Shown here: positions 1-15,100 of the stretch, piece after piece
Position numbering within the stretch: position 1 is the stretch's first letter
Layout: every line of letters begins with the position of its first letter
DNA from: Dromiciops gliroides
Taxonomy: Eukaryota > Chordata > Mammalia > Microbiotheria > Microbiotheriidae
Assembly: GCF_019393635.1 (NCBI RefSeq)
Contig: NC_057863.1
Location: 572,330,284-572,394,283, forward strand
DNA length: 64,000 nucleotides
Reading direction: 5' to 3'
The notes under the pieces: model-generated
The model's database searches: none
Told to the model about the DNA's origin: nothing
What the model saw: the letters and a program-made list of their open reading frames with translations, nothing else
Position numbers and translations under genes: made by a program

Positions 1-766
1 CTAGCCTCTCGACTAGGTTGTTCTGGTTTAGAATTCACTTCATTCCAGACTCACACCCTATGGACTTTTTGTCAGATTCAAAATGACCCTTAAGGATGGA
101 GAAGACGGCTTGCTACTTTGCTTCAACATTTAGCCCAACATTGTTGCTAAAATTAAAATCTAATATAGCTCCATAAATAGCCTTATTGTATATTACACAC
201 TCCCCTCTTAAAATAAACAAACAAAAAACCAACCAGCCCTTTAGGAGTACATTTCTACTTTTACTAAGTTTCCCTTATCTATTTGGGAGAGAGGATCACA
301 GAATTCAGTAACTTTGTGAACAAATTCCCAACAAATCTGTCCTTTGACCTTGAAACCTCCCATGCCTGTCTTGCCTTTCATGCTTCCTCGATACTTAATT
401 CTATCCGTTTCACTCCACCTCCATCCAATCTGTTCTAGTCCTGTTGATTCTACCTTCACATCTCACACCTGTTCCCCTTCTCTAAATTCCAAATCATCAT
501 ACTTAGTTCAGACCCTTATCTCATTGCTTGGACTAGGTTAATAGCCTCCTCTTTTCCACGCTTCTGGATTCTCTTAATCAGCTTACCTAACAACAAGCAT
601 TTATTAAGCTCTGTGCGAGGTTTCTTGGTAAAGAGTAGAGATAAAAAGGCAAAAAACAGTCCCTGCCCTAAAGGAGCCTGCATTCTGGTTTGAGATGTGT
701 AAATAATTAGGTAAATACGATATACACAGAGTAGATGAAAAGTTACCGTATTAAAGAAATGCTCTA

Positions 767-914
767 GGGGGCAGCTAGGTGGCGCAGTGGGATAAAGCAC
801 CAGCCCTGGAGTCAGGAGAACCTGAGTTCAAAATCCGACCCAGACCTTTACACTTACTAGCTGTATAACCTTGGCAAGTAACTTAACCCCAATTGCCTCA
901 CTTAAAAAAAAAAG
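767..914 (+). mobile_element. tRNA-derived SINE (WSINE1-like)
   Basis: Near-complete copy from GGGGGCAGCTAGGTGGCGCAG to a CCCAATTGCCTCA end with an A-rich tail. Flanked by an imperfect duplication (AAAGAAATGCTCT / AAAGAAATGGCTCT). Confidence 0.85.
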
Positions 915-1467
915 AAAAGAAATGGCTCTGGAAATTTGGGTGTGATGGGGAATGACCTAGGAAAAATCTCGTGCAGAATTTAGCATTTGAGTCTTTGAAG
1001 GAGCTGAAAGTGAGATATACATGGAGGACAGCCAGGGCAAGGCACAAAAGGGGATATCATGTATAAGGAACAGCAATTAGGACTGTGTGCCTGGAATACA
1101 GTTGTGATGGGGAATTAAATGCAAAGGTAGAAAGGTGCCAGGTTGTGAAGAACTTAAAATGCTAAACAAAGAGCTTTGAGTCTGAAGCTACCGTAGCTTC
1201 CTGAATAGGAGTGACATTGTTAGATTCCCACTTTAGGAAAATCATCTTGTGAGCTATGTGGATGATGGACTGGAGTGGGATGAGACTTTCAGCTAAAGTT
1301 TGGGAGAGAAGTGATAAACACCTGAATTATGGGGTAGCTATGTACTTACACAGCTAAGGAAGGGGACATAGCATAGATGCTGTGACTATAGTAATAATAA
1401 AACTGATTAACTGATGGTATAAGAGGGTGAGTAAAAGACAGCACCTTGGTGCCTTTAACAATAGGCC

Positions 1468-1607
1468 AGGGCAGCTAGGTGGGCAGTAGATGAAGCACCC
1501 TGGATTCAGAAGGACCTGAGTTCAAATTCAGCTTCAGACACTTGACACTGACTAGCCGTTGTGACCCTGGGCAAGCCACTTAACCCTCATTGTCCCACCC
1601 AAAAAAC
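1468..1607 (+). mobile_element. tRNA-derived SINE (WSINE1-like)
   Basis: Slightly diverged copy (GGGCAGCTAGGTGGGCAGTAG start, CCCTCATTGTCCCA end), inserted in the old LINE-like repeat; AATAGGC flanks both sides. Confidence 0.8.
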
Positions 1608-1994
1608 AGTAATAGGCAAGTTTGGAAGAAGGATGAATAGGGGAAAGAGGAGAGATGAGCTGTTTTAGACACCAAGTTTGAGATGCCTATAGGACATCAT
1701 GCCTATAGGATTCAAATGTCCAATAATGTTAGTTATGCAAGGCTGGAGCTCAGGAGAGCAGGGGTGGTTTGGGAGTCATCTGCATAGAGATGATAATTGA
1801 ACACATGGGAACTAATGAGATCACTAAGTGAGATAGTAGAGCGAGAGAAACGGGAAGAGGGCCCAGGACAGAGCCTTAGGGGGATATCCACAGTTAATAG
1901 GCATGACATGGATGAAATTCCAGCAAAGGAGATTAAGGAGCAGTAAAGCAGGTAGAACTGAGAGCAATCTCATGAAAACTCAAGAGAAAAGAAA

Positions 1995-2400
1995 GCCCTC
2001 TCTAATCCAATCCTCCACACAGCTGCCAAAATAATATCCCTGATGCATGAGTCTGACTACATGACTCCTGTGATCGAGTACCCTATTGTCTGTAAGATGA
2101 AATAAAACTTCCTACGTTATCTTTTCAGTCTTGTTTCACATCCATTCCCCTCCCAACATTTTTACTTTCCTGCAAAACTATACTAACTGTTTCTGAATTA
2201 ATAGAGTGTTTACATAGATAGGCCATCTCCTAACTGAAAATCTCTCCACCAATGAATGGCTTTCAGAATCCTGGCTTTCTTCAAAGCTTAGCTCGGGTAT
2301 TCCCTTCTTTACCATGAAAGTCTTCCTCCACTAACTCAGGTTCCTCTCCCCTGCCTCTATCACACTCTAGCTGAAAAGGCCTCCTTCTGCTGCATTGGGG
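1995..2400 (+). repeat. L2-like LINE fragment
   Basis: Contains the usual L2 tail wording in diverged form: CTGACTACATGACTCCTG, GTAAGATGAAATAAAACTTCC and AAAGCTTAGCTCGGGTA near the 3' part. Confidence 0.55.
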
Positions 2401-3282
2401 GCCATCTCCAGTCCATCCTAATCTAAATCTTGCCACTGAACCCAGATGGCTCCAGAGAGTGGAGGCTCATGACTCTGCACAGCCCTTCCGCACATTGTCT
2501 TCTTACACAAGCAGGTCCTAGATTTTGTAGATAATATAGTCCATTCCCTGACACATAACATCTTAATTTGATGTTTGTATACTAATGGATTATATTTTGA
2601 AGCCTACAGTGTCAACTCATGTGGGCTTTCCCCTCAAAGGATTCATAATATTCTGAATGGATATTCAGTTTAGGGGAACACCAATATTGCTAAAATTCAA
2701 AGCTTTTAGCAAAAGGTTGTTTTCTTGAAATTTTGTAATTAATTCAATTAAAACCAAGGGTACAATATTTTCCAATTCCTGTCCAGCCACTGAAAGATAA
2801 CTGAAAAACATTCCCATGAAACCTTGACCGATCCCTCTGGACCTTACATAACATTTTATCACCTCTTCAAATATACTTATATGATACTCAACATTGTTAG
2901 GGTTACTGTGATAAAAGCCCTTGGTAAATCTCAGTGCTATACAAATGTGAGCTATTAGAATTTGTTAGTTTTCTGTGTGCATTATGGTTCTATGTTAAAT
3001 TAAGCTGCAGACAAGGGACCATGTCTAATCTCACTATTTCCTCTCCTAGAATCTTGCCTAGTTGCATAGAATTGGTACTTAATAAATGTGTTAAATTGAA
3101 TTATATCATGCTCATTAAATATCTTTTACTGAAATTACATAAATTGCTCCATGCAGTGGATCTATCGCTGGGGGGAAATGCAAGAGGTCATTTTTTTCAG
3201 TGTCCCTAAATACTTTTTAGTTCATCAGATAAAATCCCAACCTCAGCACAAATAGTAACAGTAGACATTTGCTGAAAACTGA

Positions 3283-4557
<1,275 letters not shown>

Positions 4558-7500
4558 TTATTATTATTATTACGATAATGGTATCTATAGTTTATGAAAA
4601 AGACAAGCCATAAACATCCATTCTTATGAGTCAACTGTGAGCCTTTGACTGTGCTGTGCCTGTGGTTCTGAGGAACCTCAACAAAATCTGCTACCTCCGC
4701 TGATTTGTAAACTCCGGCCTTTAGCTCAATGGCTGTGATTACAAACTATTTTAGGCACTAATCCTTACAATTTCTGTGTGATCAAAACAATTCTGTGGCA
4801 TGATGATTGTTGCTTATGCTTTCATAATGAAAAAAGTATGAAAGTATATTAAGAAAATTTGCTTGGTTCATCAGTTACTCCCCAATACTAAGTTGAACAC
4901 CTTAGGAAATTAGGCTACTTTTAGCCCACTAGAGTGCCCCAGAACAATTCTTGACTGACTCAAGGGGACCCCTAACATCGTGAAAAGAAAAGTATTAACC
5001 CAAGGAAGGCACTTTATGAGGTGCATTTAAGATCATTATTTATTTATTTTCCTGAATTTTCTATACTGATTTTCAGCCAAAGAGCTGGACCACCCATCTT
5101 ACATTTTCCACACTCTTGAAATTGCACAGGAAACAAGTATATTTCCCCTAAGCACTTTTGGGCACCACATAGCTTTACACAGGCAAATTTACAATATAAG
5201 GCCTTGGCAAGTCAGAAATAAGAGGTAGAACCTCTCAGATTTGGCAAAATTGAACAGTGTTTTGTTTCTCTTTGCATGCATAGCTTACTGTTTGCTTTTT
5301 CCCTCCTTTGGCAATCTTTAACATCCCAAGAAGGAAAAGGTATTTTCAGCAAAGATTGGCATTGGCAAGTAAAAAGGAACAAAATGGAATTAAGACTTTA
5401 ATAAATCAGGCAAAGGTGATCTAACTGGACTAAACATTAAGCATGATTTTTATCAGTAGAGGAAAATGATAATGTCTAAGAGTTTAACACCCCCCCCCCA
5501 ACAAAATAGGTATCCTTGGGGAAATGTTTACTATACAAATTTGCTAGGGAAATTCTGTTGACAGCATTTTATCTGAGAATTATTAACTATGTATTGTGCC
5601 TCAGGCTGAAAGTCAAAGGAATATTTTCTAATAAAATAGATGAAGTTAATCCTTCAACAGAAGACAACCTCTGTAAGAAGAGATTCGTAAATACACTTTA
5701 CAGCATTTTGACTTGGCAGGTTTGGAGTGAGTGGGGGTGGTAATGTAGAAGGAAAAGGAAAGACCATTAACTAACTCCTCACCGGCAGGCATTTAATGAG
5801 CCCTCGGTTAGAAATGGTACATCTCAAAGAACATAAAGCTGAAGTGATTTGGAGCCCTCTCTCTCAAACAACAAAATATAACAGAGCAGAAATTGATCAG
5901 AATTGTCACAGCCAGAGCATAGCTGGCTATCAGGGGGGTTCAAAGCCAGAGGTTCCCTTTGGATAAACGTAAGCTCTTTGAAAAATGACATCAAAATTTT
6001 GAGATCTGGGGAAGGACAGATGGTTGCTTCAAGTGTCTGATGAGCTGCTGGAATCATTGCCTTAGTCAGGAGTTGGCATGTGAATGTAAAAAGTCTAATC
6101 AAAGACAATTTCCCTTGAGAGTTTAAATGGTCATTTCAAAACTAAAATTAACTATGAATCCACACTGAAGCACTTTTAGGTTCAATTATTATTCACTCTC
6201 CCTCCAGCCCTAACAATGGCCTCTAAAAATTAAATATAAAGGTCTTTGCTAGTGCCCTAAATCAGTAGTTACAGGTTCTCATGAAGGAAACAATGAAGGT
6301 GGTAGAGAATTTTCCCTGGCCACATTGTTTTAGATTAAAATCACTCAACAACAAAATTCTGGATGGAAGTACACTAAGCTGATCATTTTTATCAGGGCTG
6401 TCAAAACTGAAATCCAAAAGAAGGCAATGGGCATGACAGTAAATGTAACAAAAAGGACTAAGGAGTTAGGATAATTTAACTTGAGAATAAAATCTTTGGG
6501 GCCAGTCTTACAAATTGATTTGAGGGGCCAAAATTACTTCTTTACTGTTCCTTTCACTAACAATTAGAATGCCACAATGAAGAATCCACTCCTTTGGCTT
6601 AAAGGATTCCAGCTTGTTAAAATGCAAATATCCCTGTAGGAATATCTTCAGCCTTGTAAGAGAGAACACAATATAAATGAATTTATTCAAGTCTATCCTG
6701 ATATCACTGAGAGACATAACATAAGGGTATTGAGACAGCAGTATGAGCACTGGAAGCAGGCTAACACATTGGTTGCACTGACCTTGAGAGGCAAGCAAAT
6801 GACAAGGAAGCCAAGGGGAACTGGGAAAGAGAAGAGGTTCTTTTGCTAGAGACCAGTCCTGGGGAGCTAGCTAGTCTAGTTTAAATTGAACGTGATGACC
6901 CACTGATCTTACAACAAATAAGACAAAAGCAGAATTGACATGTTAAATACATGGGGGGAAAAACTGTTTTGATGATCAGTTATTGAATACCAAAATGAAG
7001 TGAATCCATTCCCCAGGTATTCTGATTAGGTATCATCCTATCTAGAAGGAATATTAACTAAAAGATGTCACTTAGTCTATCCACCTCTCATTTTGCATTT
7101 ATAATGGAGACCTAAATAGCAAGTCAACTACTCTATGCTTAGTTTTCACTTTGCAATAGGATTTTAAATGACTAACTTCTCAAGCTACTGAATGAGATGC
7201 TACTTTATTGATAGGCATTTTGTATAGGACAAAGGTTTTTAAATGCCTAGAAGATACTAAGTAGCACTATATTAAGTATGTGTTTTTATTCACAGGTTCT
7301 GTCCTCTGTATTGGAAGAGTTACAAATCCCCTAGAATAATGGGTCTCAAACGTGGTTTCTTCAACTTCCCTCTGTGCATTGAGCTTTCTCCTCAACAAAA
7401 TTATGACTATACTTTTATTGCACGTGAGTTCTTCTAGGGTATAAGTGTGTGACTTATATGAACCTGAAAACACTCATAAAAAGAATTAACATGTTATATC

Positions 7501-8440
7501 ATGCACTGATTTTTCTTTTACCATCAATATCTCTTTTTCTTTCAGTTTATTAATTACACACGGGTACCATTAGCAGTGAACCACAGTTTTAGTGGACACC
7601 AAACTTGAGTCTTTAGAAGTAGTAAGACTGAGCTCAAAACAGTGCACAAAGTCATGCTAAGGCCTCGGGAATCAGGCTAATTCATCAACTGTTGACTTCT
7701 GCTAGTTATCAGTAGTCTATAACTTCATGTGAGGCACTGAATACAGCCAATGTGTGAGCCAAAACTATGACCCAGAAAATCAAGTTCCCTCCTTCACTTT
7801 GTCATTAAGATCTTTAAAGTTGGAAAAGTAATCTTAAAATTTCTCTAAATTCCTCTAGCATTCAAGCTTAGGTAATAGGCCGGTAGGAAGAATAGATCCC
7901 TTTCTTGATTATACTAATCTTTGAAGCTCTTGACTAACAAACATTTGGAACCTCCAAGTCTTCAAGTCAAAGGACTGACTAGATAGCTGAACCAACATAA
8001 GGTATGTGATGTGTCCCAATACCTGCTTCCCAGCCTCTAATACTCAGTTTAGTTAACAGTCATTGCCAAATTCAGAGGGGAAGTACGGGAGCTAGTACTT
8101 AAAGCTCCAAGCTTTTGATTCCTTGAATTCCTTTGGACATTCTTTCCAGCACTACATCTCTCTGGTCCTAACCATATGTCTGCTTTTGTGCCACAGGTCT
8201 AGTTTTTCCTGTAATCTAGAGATGGAGTAATAATGGAAATCTGTTTAGGCCAATATCCTAATCAAATAATTAGATTATGTAAATGTTGCAAGGATTTTGA
8301 TAAGCCTATGTTGAACTCTAACAAACACAAACTTCAAAGAGTACAATATTTCTAATACTAAAAAGATGATGCCTTAAAAATTATGCAGATCAAGAATTTT
8401 CCTTAAAAGGATTATGTTAAATTTGACTACTTCCTAAAAC
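4558..8440. other. SERPINE3-INTS6 tail-to-tail intergenic region
   Basis: About 3.9 kb between the SERPINE3 stop and the likely INTS6 poly(A) site. It is AT-rich with no recognisable exon. It contains a TTA-type microsatellite at 4551-4575 and a C10 run at 5490-5499. AATAAA occurs on the + strand at 5630-5635, but without a clear GU-rich element downstream, so no SERPINE3 terminator is called. The frames at 5516-5743, 5824-6108 and 6508-6798 have no recognisable domain. Few repeats are recognisable here. Confidence 0.5.
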
Positions 8441-8444
8441 ACAC

Positions 8445-9033
8445 AAGATTAAAATAGAGCATTTATTGATGGAATAACAAAAGTGCTTTTCTTAAATATT
8501 CTTCAAAATACATTTGTACAACTTACAATAATATATCCAAAATAACTGTATATACAAAACATTACCTTGTTTTTATGTATGTGCTTTTTCCCCAAAAAAT
8601 TACAAAGTAACTTTTTTCTTTTTTGTCTTTTTCTTTTCTTTTTTTCTTTTTTTTCCTTTTTTGGCAAAATTCAACCTTAACAGAGGTGACAATTTTGAAG
8701 GTTGGATTAAGAAAATAGAACCTGAGGGAAATTGACACGCAAGAGTCAATGACAAGCAAGAATCTCTATGGGATTTTTTTGTGTTTTAGTTTGTTAAATA
8801 AAAATGTTCTTGAGTGATACTTTTCACATTACAAAAATAAACCGAAATGAAGAAAGGTCACTGTAAAATGATGGAAACAGGATCTGTAGACTTGCTGCTT
8901 TTAGTATTTCAAATAGCCAACAGTGCTTGTCAAAAATGAATGCAAAGATCACAGCAGTGTACTCCTTCAGTCATCTTTTTACTTTGTGTTTGGGGGGAGG
9001 GAGGGAAAGAGGTGGCCACATTCTAGTTTCTCT
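8445..9033 (-). other. INTS6: INTS6 3'UTR (probable extent)
   Basis: Stretch between the INTS6 stop codon and the candidate cleavage site. It contains no young SINE. On the transcript strand it holds a purine-rich A/G tract (complement of 8610-8662, runs of A5-A8 broken by single G) of unknown role. The true end cannot be fixed from sequence alone. Confidence 0.5.
8462..8467 (-). terminator. INTS6: Candidate INTS6 poly(A) signal (AATAAA)
   Basis: AATAAA on the - strand, followed 10 to 25 nt downstream by a GU-rich stretch (CTTGTGTGTTTTAGG), the layout expected of a cleavage site near 8440-8450. It would give a 3'UTR of about 590 nt. It is the first AATAAA seen downstream of the stop; distal sites were not excluded. 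Confidence 0.55.
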
Positions 9034-9127
9034 TTAATTGCTATTAATATGGTTTATCTGATTGGATCTGCGATGGATTTCTTCCAAGAAGCCCTCCAAT
9101 TGCTCGATTAGCATTCGCTTTTTAAAC
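9034..9127 (-). CDS. INTS6: INTS6 exon 18 (terminal coding exon)
   Basis: Follows acceptor TTCCATACAG. The first G completes an Arg codon; 30 residues follow (FKKRMLIEQLEGF ... INHINSN), then TAA at 9034-9036. This ends the C-terminal helical domain. Compared with human from memory, the changes are few (N to G, D to E, A to S). Confidence 0.96.
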
Positions 9128-12100
9128 CTGTATGGAAGAAATAATACTAATTAAAAAGCATATAAAGAGTATGACATTCCAATTAAAAAATGTTTTTCAA
9201 AATGGCCTATTTTAGGACTTCTGAGCCATGAGTGTAAAAATAAATCTGGGGCCAGCTAGGTGGCACAGTGGATAGAGCACCAACTCTGGAGTCAGGAGGA
9301 CCTGAGTTCAAATCTAGCCTCAGACACTTGACAATTACTAACTGTGTGACCCTGGGCAAGTCACTTAACCCCAATTGCCTCACCAAAATAAACAAACAAA
9401 TAAATAAATAAATAAATCTGACAAACAACTGTGAAGATAAGACATCATATTTTGCAGTGACCAAATGGCCATCTAAACCTGGATATTAAGTTCATAAAAA
9501 CCATATAAAATTACACATTATTTCTAAAAATATGGCATGTTGTAGGTCCCAAAACAATTACTGAAACATCAATCTTCTTGGAATACTTCAATGTGAACAT
9601 AAGCAAAGCATGGACATTGATGAAAACTGAGCATTAGTACAAAAAAAACCCTTGTTCTAAAGCTGGCAGAGTTAATATTATTAGATCAAACTTCAACAAA
9701 TGCAAATCAAACCATTATCATCTTCAACTTAAATGATCTACAAGCCTGGAGTCACAGCTACTATAAGGAATTTTACAGATGAGGAAAAGTAAGGCCAAGT
9801 AAGAACCTATGACTTGCCCAAGGTCTCAAAGATAGCAGGGAGTGTCAGAGGCAGAATATGAATGGAGGTACCTTGGCTCCAAATCCAGTGTAGATTCCAA
9901 GTCAAGCTCCTTCAGTTTTTAGATGAGGAAAAAGTGAAGAAACTTGGCCAAGGTCACAGCAATAAAGTAAGACCACAGCCTGGGTGTCTTGGACTCCTAG
10001 GTTCAGTACTATGGCCATAACTGACCTATGGCCCTGACTCTATAAGTAAACTATCTTCCAAGAAAGAAGAGATGCTCTACTCCCTCTAAAACAATTGTCT
10101 GGGCAGCACAGATGCTGGTTGCCATGAGTTTAGCTAAAGTTTTTATGATTGAGGAAACTCAACTAAATGATCACTAAGGTTCCTCTCAGCTTGAAAATAC
10201 AAACTTGTCTCAATTCGTGTAACTATATGAATCACAGTCACCTGATCTAGATTATTCTCACCATTGATTTTGGACTTGTATGTAGGTCAGCCAGAATTTT
10301 AGCTGCACCACTTCACTCCACTTAATTTTGAGAGGTTCACACCTAGAAACACATTCCATTCAATGTCTTATTTCTAATCACTACCATGTATGGTGATAGA
10401 ACTATAAAGACTAAGAAAAATCAAAGGCTGGAGAAACAAAGATAACAGCAACAGACTGGGAGAGAAGAGGCAGCCTAAACTCTTCATGTTTGCTTTTATA
10501 TATACATACATACATATAAATAAATATATATATATAAAATATAATAATAAATAAATAAATATATATATCTATATATCCATCCCATGGTTTCCAAGGAGTC
10601 TGAATGTTTTCTCTGGTGAGATTTTAATTTTTTTTTTTAAAGTGTGTATATATGGGGGTCTATGTGTAGGGTGTACACTCACATGCCAAAATACTCTATA
10701 GTATATTGATTACATGCTAGACAGTCATTTTATAATGTTTGACAGTTTTGTTGTTCCAAGATTATATACCTTGATGCTTCTTTAATGACATTCTGCAAAA
10801 ATATTAGTCTTGTTTGCAAACTGCCTTGCACATGCTTCAGTAATGTGAAGATTCTTTCATATTCTGGGGAAAAAAAAAAGATGAAAAGCAGCATTTTAAA
10901 TAAGAGGTTTTCATGTAGGTAACCATTTGCTAAATTATCTTTTGTAAGTACTCGTTCTACAGAGAAATACTGACACACTAAAGTATGAAGATAATCCTGT
11001 ATAAAAATTTTAACAGTTTGATTTATGATTCATAATGCACACCAAACATGTGTGGTTAAGGAAAATAAATGTGAACAAGAAAGTAATTTATACAACATTA
11101 ATATTTTGAGACAGCTCCTACATCAAAGTAATAAGTATAAAGCCATCAATTTTGTAGATAAGACCAGCTGAAACAAGATGTAAATAAATTTCTTTACTCA
11201 AGCATTTCTTGATCATTAAAAAAAGAAATTTAAAGCAAAACTGAGTGTGAGAGAGGGGTAGAGAACATATTTTTAAAATTCTACTTCAAATTCTATGCAT
11301 AAGGATTTGGAAGGTTCAAATGGTAGGCATTATAAATTTCTTGAGGGCAAGAATTACATTGTTTTCATTTTTGTACCTCCCAAAGTTTTACAAATAGCAG
11401 GTGCTCAATAAATGTTTATTTTGGTGCACTGGATAGAGTAATGGGCCTTGAATCAAGAAGACCTGAGTTCAAATCTGGCCTCAGACATTTACTATAACCT
11501 GAGTAGGTCATTTAACCTCTTTGCCTCAGTTTCCTCAACTATAAAATGGGAATCATAGTATCACCTATCACAGTTGTCAAGAGGATCAAATAAAACAATA
11601 ACTACAAAGCAAATAGCACAGTGCCTGGCACAGAGCAGGCATATAATAAATGCCTCCTTCCTTTCTCACACATAGCTGTTAAGCTCCTACACAAACTCTA
11701 TCCCTATGCTCATGTTTAATTATGGTATTCAACTTCAATGGACATTTATTAAATGTGTGTGCGTATCACTGTGCTATGGGAGACACAAAAATTAAGTAAC
11801 ACAGGATGTTGGCCCTAATAGAGCTGACAAGCATATAAGCACTATCCTAGGCACAAGTTAACTCTCAATAAATGCTTGTTCAGTGCAAAAATCACAGTTC
11901 TGCTAGTTATGTCTGCACACTGGGAGAGGAATTTCAACTCCTGGAGAGATGACTATGCAGTCAAAACAGAACTGAAAGAGCACTGAAAGTCATTAAGCAC
12001 TGACTCAAAAGTTGTCCAATACTGAGGGAAATTTAAGTCTATATCACTAGTAGATGATACTCCTCTTTGGCCACATAAAACAATCCAATCTGAGGTATAA

Positions 12101-15100
12101 CTATACTAAGCACATACTTCTTCCTGGCTTTCGAATTTCCTTCATTATTTGTGCTTTTAATTCAATGTTGACCTCTTCATGGCTTCTGCAATGCATCATT
12201 TTTTTCCCTTTGTTGAGTGAAGATGCTGGTATGTTATCCTCAGCACATTGTTCTTTATCTCTTGGTTCTTCATGATTTTCTAAAAATCCACCCACAGTAA
12301 GGTCATTAGTTCCTAAATGATCGTGGCCAAGAGCCTCTGTGTGATTGGTTGGTCGCTCCAGTAAACTGACTGGAGAAGAGGATGTTGAAAACTCAGAATC
12401 CATGGCATTTGGTGCAATGTCTGATGACAATTGGTCTGCAACATGATTCTCAACCACATCATCCACTGCCATTTCATTAGTGGTTTCTGAAGCTAAAAAC
12501 AAAGATATAAGAGATGATAAAGACAGGGCCAAATGAGAAAGATGTTATCTAAGTAAGACATGAAACTAACTCCTGTACAACTACAAATGAATGGGTGCTC
12601 TTGTTTTCTTTCAAGTGAATGAAGAGGCAGTGGCTTCTAATTTCTGTCATGAACCCATGCTCATAATTAGTTTTTATATGGAGTCCTTTGATTATTTTGC
12701 CTTAGCGGAACATGCTTATTCATGGCATCTGCTGCACTCAAGAAGGACCACACCTTGCCTCTCTCATTCTCCCCACATAACCTATCTCAGGCATGCTAAG
12801 GAACAACAACTGGGCTTCACCAGCCATTATGATTTGAAAATAACAGGTGATATTATGAGGCTTAGAAAGGGAGATGGTTCAGTGTCCCAGAGTGTCAATC
12901 CCAAACTCTGCTCTTACTACCTGCCTGACTCAGGCAAATTCCTTGACTTCTCTCAACTTCAGATTCTTCCTCTATAAAAAAAAGGATTTGGAAGAAATGG
13001 ACTCTTGAGGTCATTGCCATCTCACAATTTATGCCTTTAATTCTGATTTAAAAGGATCCATGCCAATCACATACACTGTCTGGTTCTGTGAACCAATGGA
13101 TAAAATGCTGGACCTGGAGTCAAGTGGACTCGAGTTTAAATCTTGCCTCCTGAACATTTTAGTGAGGGTCCAGGTCTGTCATGTCACTTCTCTGGGGCTC
13201 CAGTTTTCTCATCTTGAAAACCCTACCTGAGGGGCGGCTAGGTGGCACAGTGGATAAAGCACCGGCCCTGGATTCAGGAGTTCCTGAGTTCAAATGCGGC
13301 CTCAGACACTTGACACTTACTAGTTGTGTGACCTTGGGCAAGTCACTTAACCCCCATTGCCCCCCCCAAAACCCTACCTGAAAGCTAAAGCTACAATGAA
13401 ATAATCCACATAATATGCACTGCAAACCTTAAAGTGTTATATAAATGGTAGCTATTATTTTTATTCCCAAATTTATCATTTAAAATCCCCAAATTCAAAC
13501 TGTACCACACTGTCTTTACTTACAAGACTCACTTTCTCTTGTATATAGGTTTAGAAATTGCCATATTCTATAGAGCTACAATTATAACGTTTGAATACCC
13601 AAGTGCTCATTAAATTATATCCTTGTGGAAATGGGGGGGAAAAAATTAACATGCACATTGACAAGTAAAGTCATCTTTAGAAATATCTGACTCCAAATCA
13701 AATCACTATAATATACAATAAGAGATAACTAAAGAGGAATCAAAAGACAAAAAATAAAGTAGAAAAAAGGGATCAAAAAGTGTAACAAACTTTTGTGAAG
13801 AGGAACAGGCTTAATAAGATCTGGCTGTGCTTGTGCAGTAGGTACAGGAGGCCCTTTTCCTCCAATATGATTATTTGCAACAGGAGGACTCTGCTGCCTT
13901 CCTCTCAGAAGTGGAGACATACAACGGCGTCTTTTGGGGATCCCTTGCATATTTGGTTCTCCAGGTCGTTTGTGTTTATTCTGAGGTCCAGATACAAATT
14001 CATCTGCTTCATCTATCATCATACCCTATGAGTAAAATTAAACAGTCAGTCAGTCAACAAGGACTTACTAAGCAACTACTCTATGCCAAACACTGTGCTA
14101 AGTGTTAGAGATACAAAGAAAGGCAAAAGACAGTTCCTGTCCTTAAGGAGCTCAGTCTAATGGAGAAGACAGCATGTAAACAAAACTATCTCATAATTTA
14201 TAATGGAGCACATCTGGCAAAATCAAGGTTCCAATTAAAAATACACACTATACACCTGGAAGACCACTTACTACATATTCAATAATCCAATCCAAAAAAA
14301 AAAATCATTTACTTAGTCCTCAGATGAACAAACTAAGATAAAATGGAAAACTAAATACCTTTACATTCACTTTAGTTTAAGACAATGAATGCCAGTAATT
14401 CTCAATCATGCCAATACTCTAAGAGTTAGAAAATATTACTCCAATATGGATAAAATGCTATATTAAGGAAATGAGGAAGGCAGAAAGGTATAGAATTTTT
14501 ATGCTTAATTTATGAAAAGGTATTGAGAAACAACTAAAGAGACTGAATACAAAATAAAATTTTTTAAATTTCCCAAATGACAGTTAAAAAAAAAATTGGA
14601 GAGAAGTCACTATAATGGTTTTGAAACGGATTTATTCCTGGGAAAACATATAGAACTCCTAATTAAAGAATTCATGCTAAAAATACATGAAACATACATG
14701 GCTTCTTATTTTGTTTTAGAAAGCAAAGGTTATTGGGTATGAGGAGACAGGAGGTAGAACTGGAGTTTTCCATTCATGCTGAAATCAATACTGATCTGTG
14801 GGTGTTTTTTTGTTTTGGTAAACAAAAAGATCTTCAGTGTCAGATTTTGTCCAGATTGCTACACTAAACATTGGTTCATTTTATTAAAAAGGAAAAGAAT
14901 GAAGTGAATCAAATCAAACTTCTGCCTGTCTTTTAAAGTATGCATCACTATATAGCTTCATTATTGCTGTTTTAACTTCTGTAATAAAATTACCAACTTT
15001 TGTTCATGTTCCAGAAATTATTTTGAAATTATGCTTAAATTTACTTTTTAAAATGACTCCCAGTCATATTAAGGAAGACTTTAAAAGTTACCTTTTTGTC

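Larger units (their letters stand above)
556..2000 (+). repeat. Old LINE-like interspersed repeat, interrupted
   Basis: Non-coding repeat with phrases such as GAGCTTTGAGTCTGAAG, AGGAGTGACATTGTTAGA and GAGATGCCTATAGGACATC, paralleled elsewhere in the window (41530-42200, 47780-48400, 63500-64000). Two tRNA-SINEs are inserted in it. Family not assigned with certainty. Confidence 0.5.
9128..10769 (-). other. INTS6: INTS6 intron 17
   Basis: 1642 bp. Contains a tRNA-SINE (9248-9418), an old MIR-like element (about 9740-10010) and a long AT-rich microsatellite (10498-10575). Confidence 0.9.

Noticed and set aside
10770..12532. INTS6L (paralogue) instead of INTS6
   Set aside because: The linker and exon 15 sequence match INTS6 better, and SERPINE3 adjacency matches the INTS6 locus.
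13159..13425. Frames on both strands over 13159-13425 (and similar ones at 9207, 24859, 36758, 38064, 57327, 62229)
   Set aside because: These are translations of the tRNA-SINE consensus, which happens to be open in several frames.
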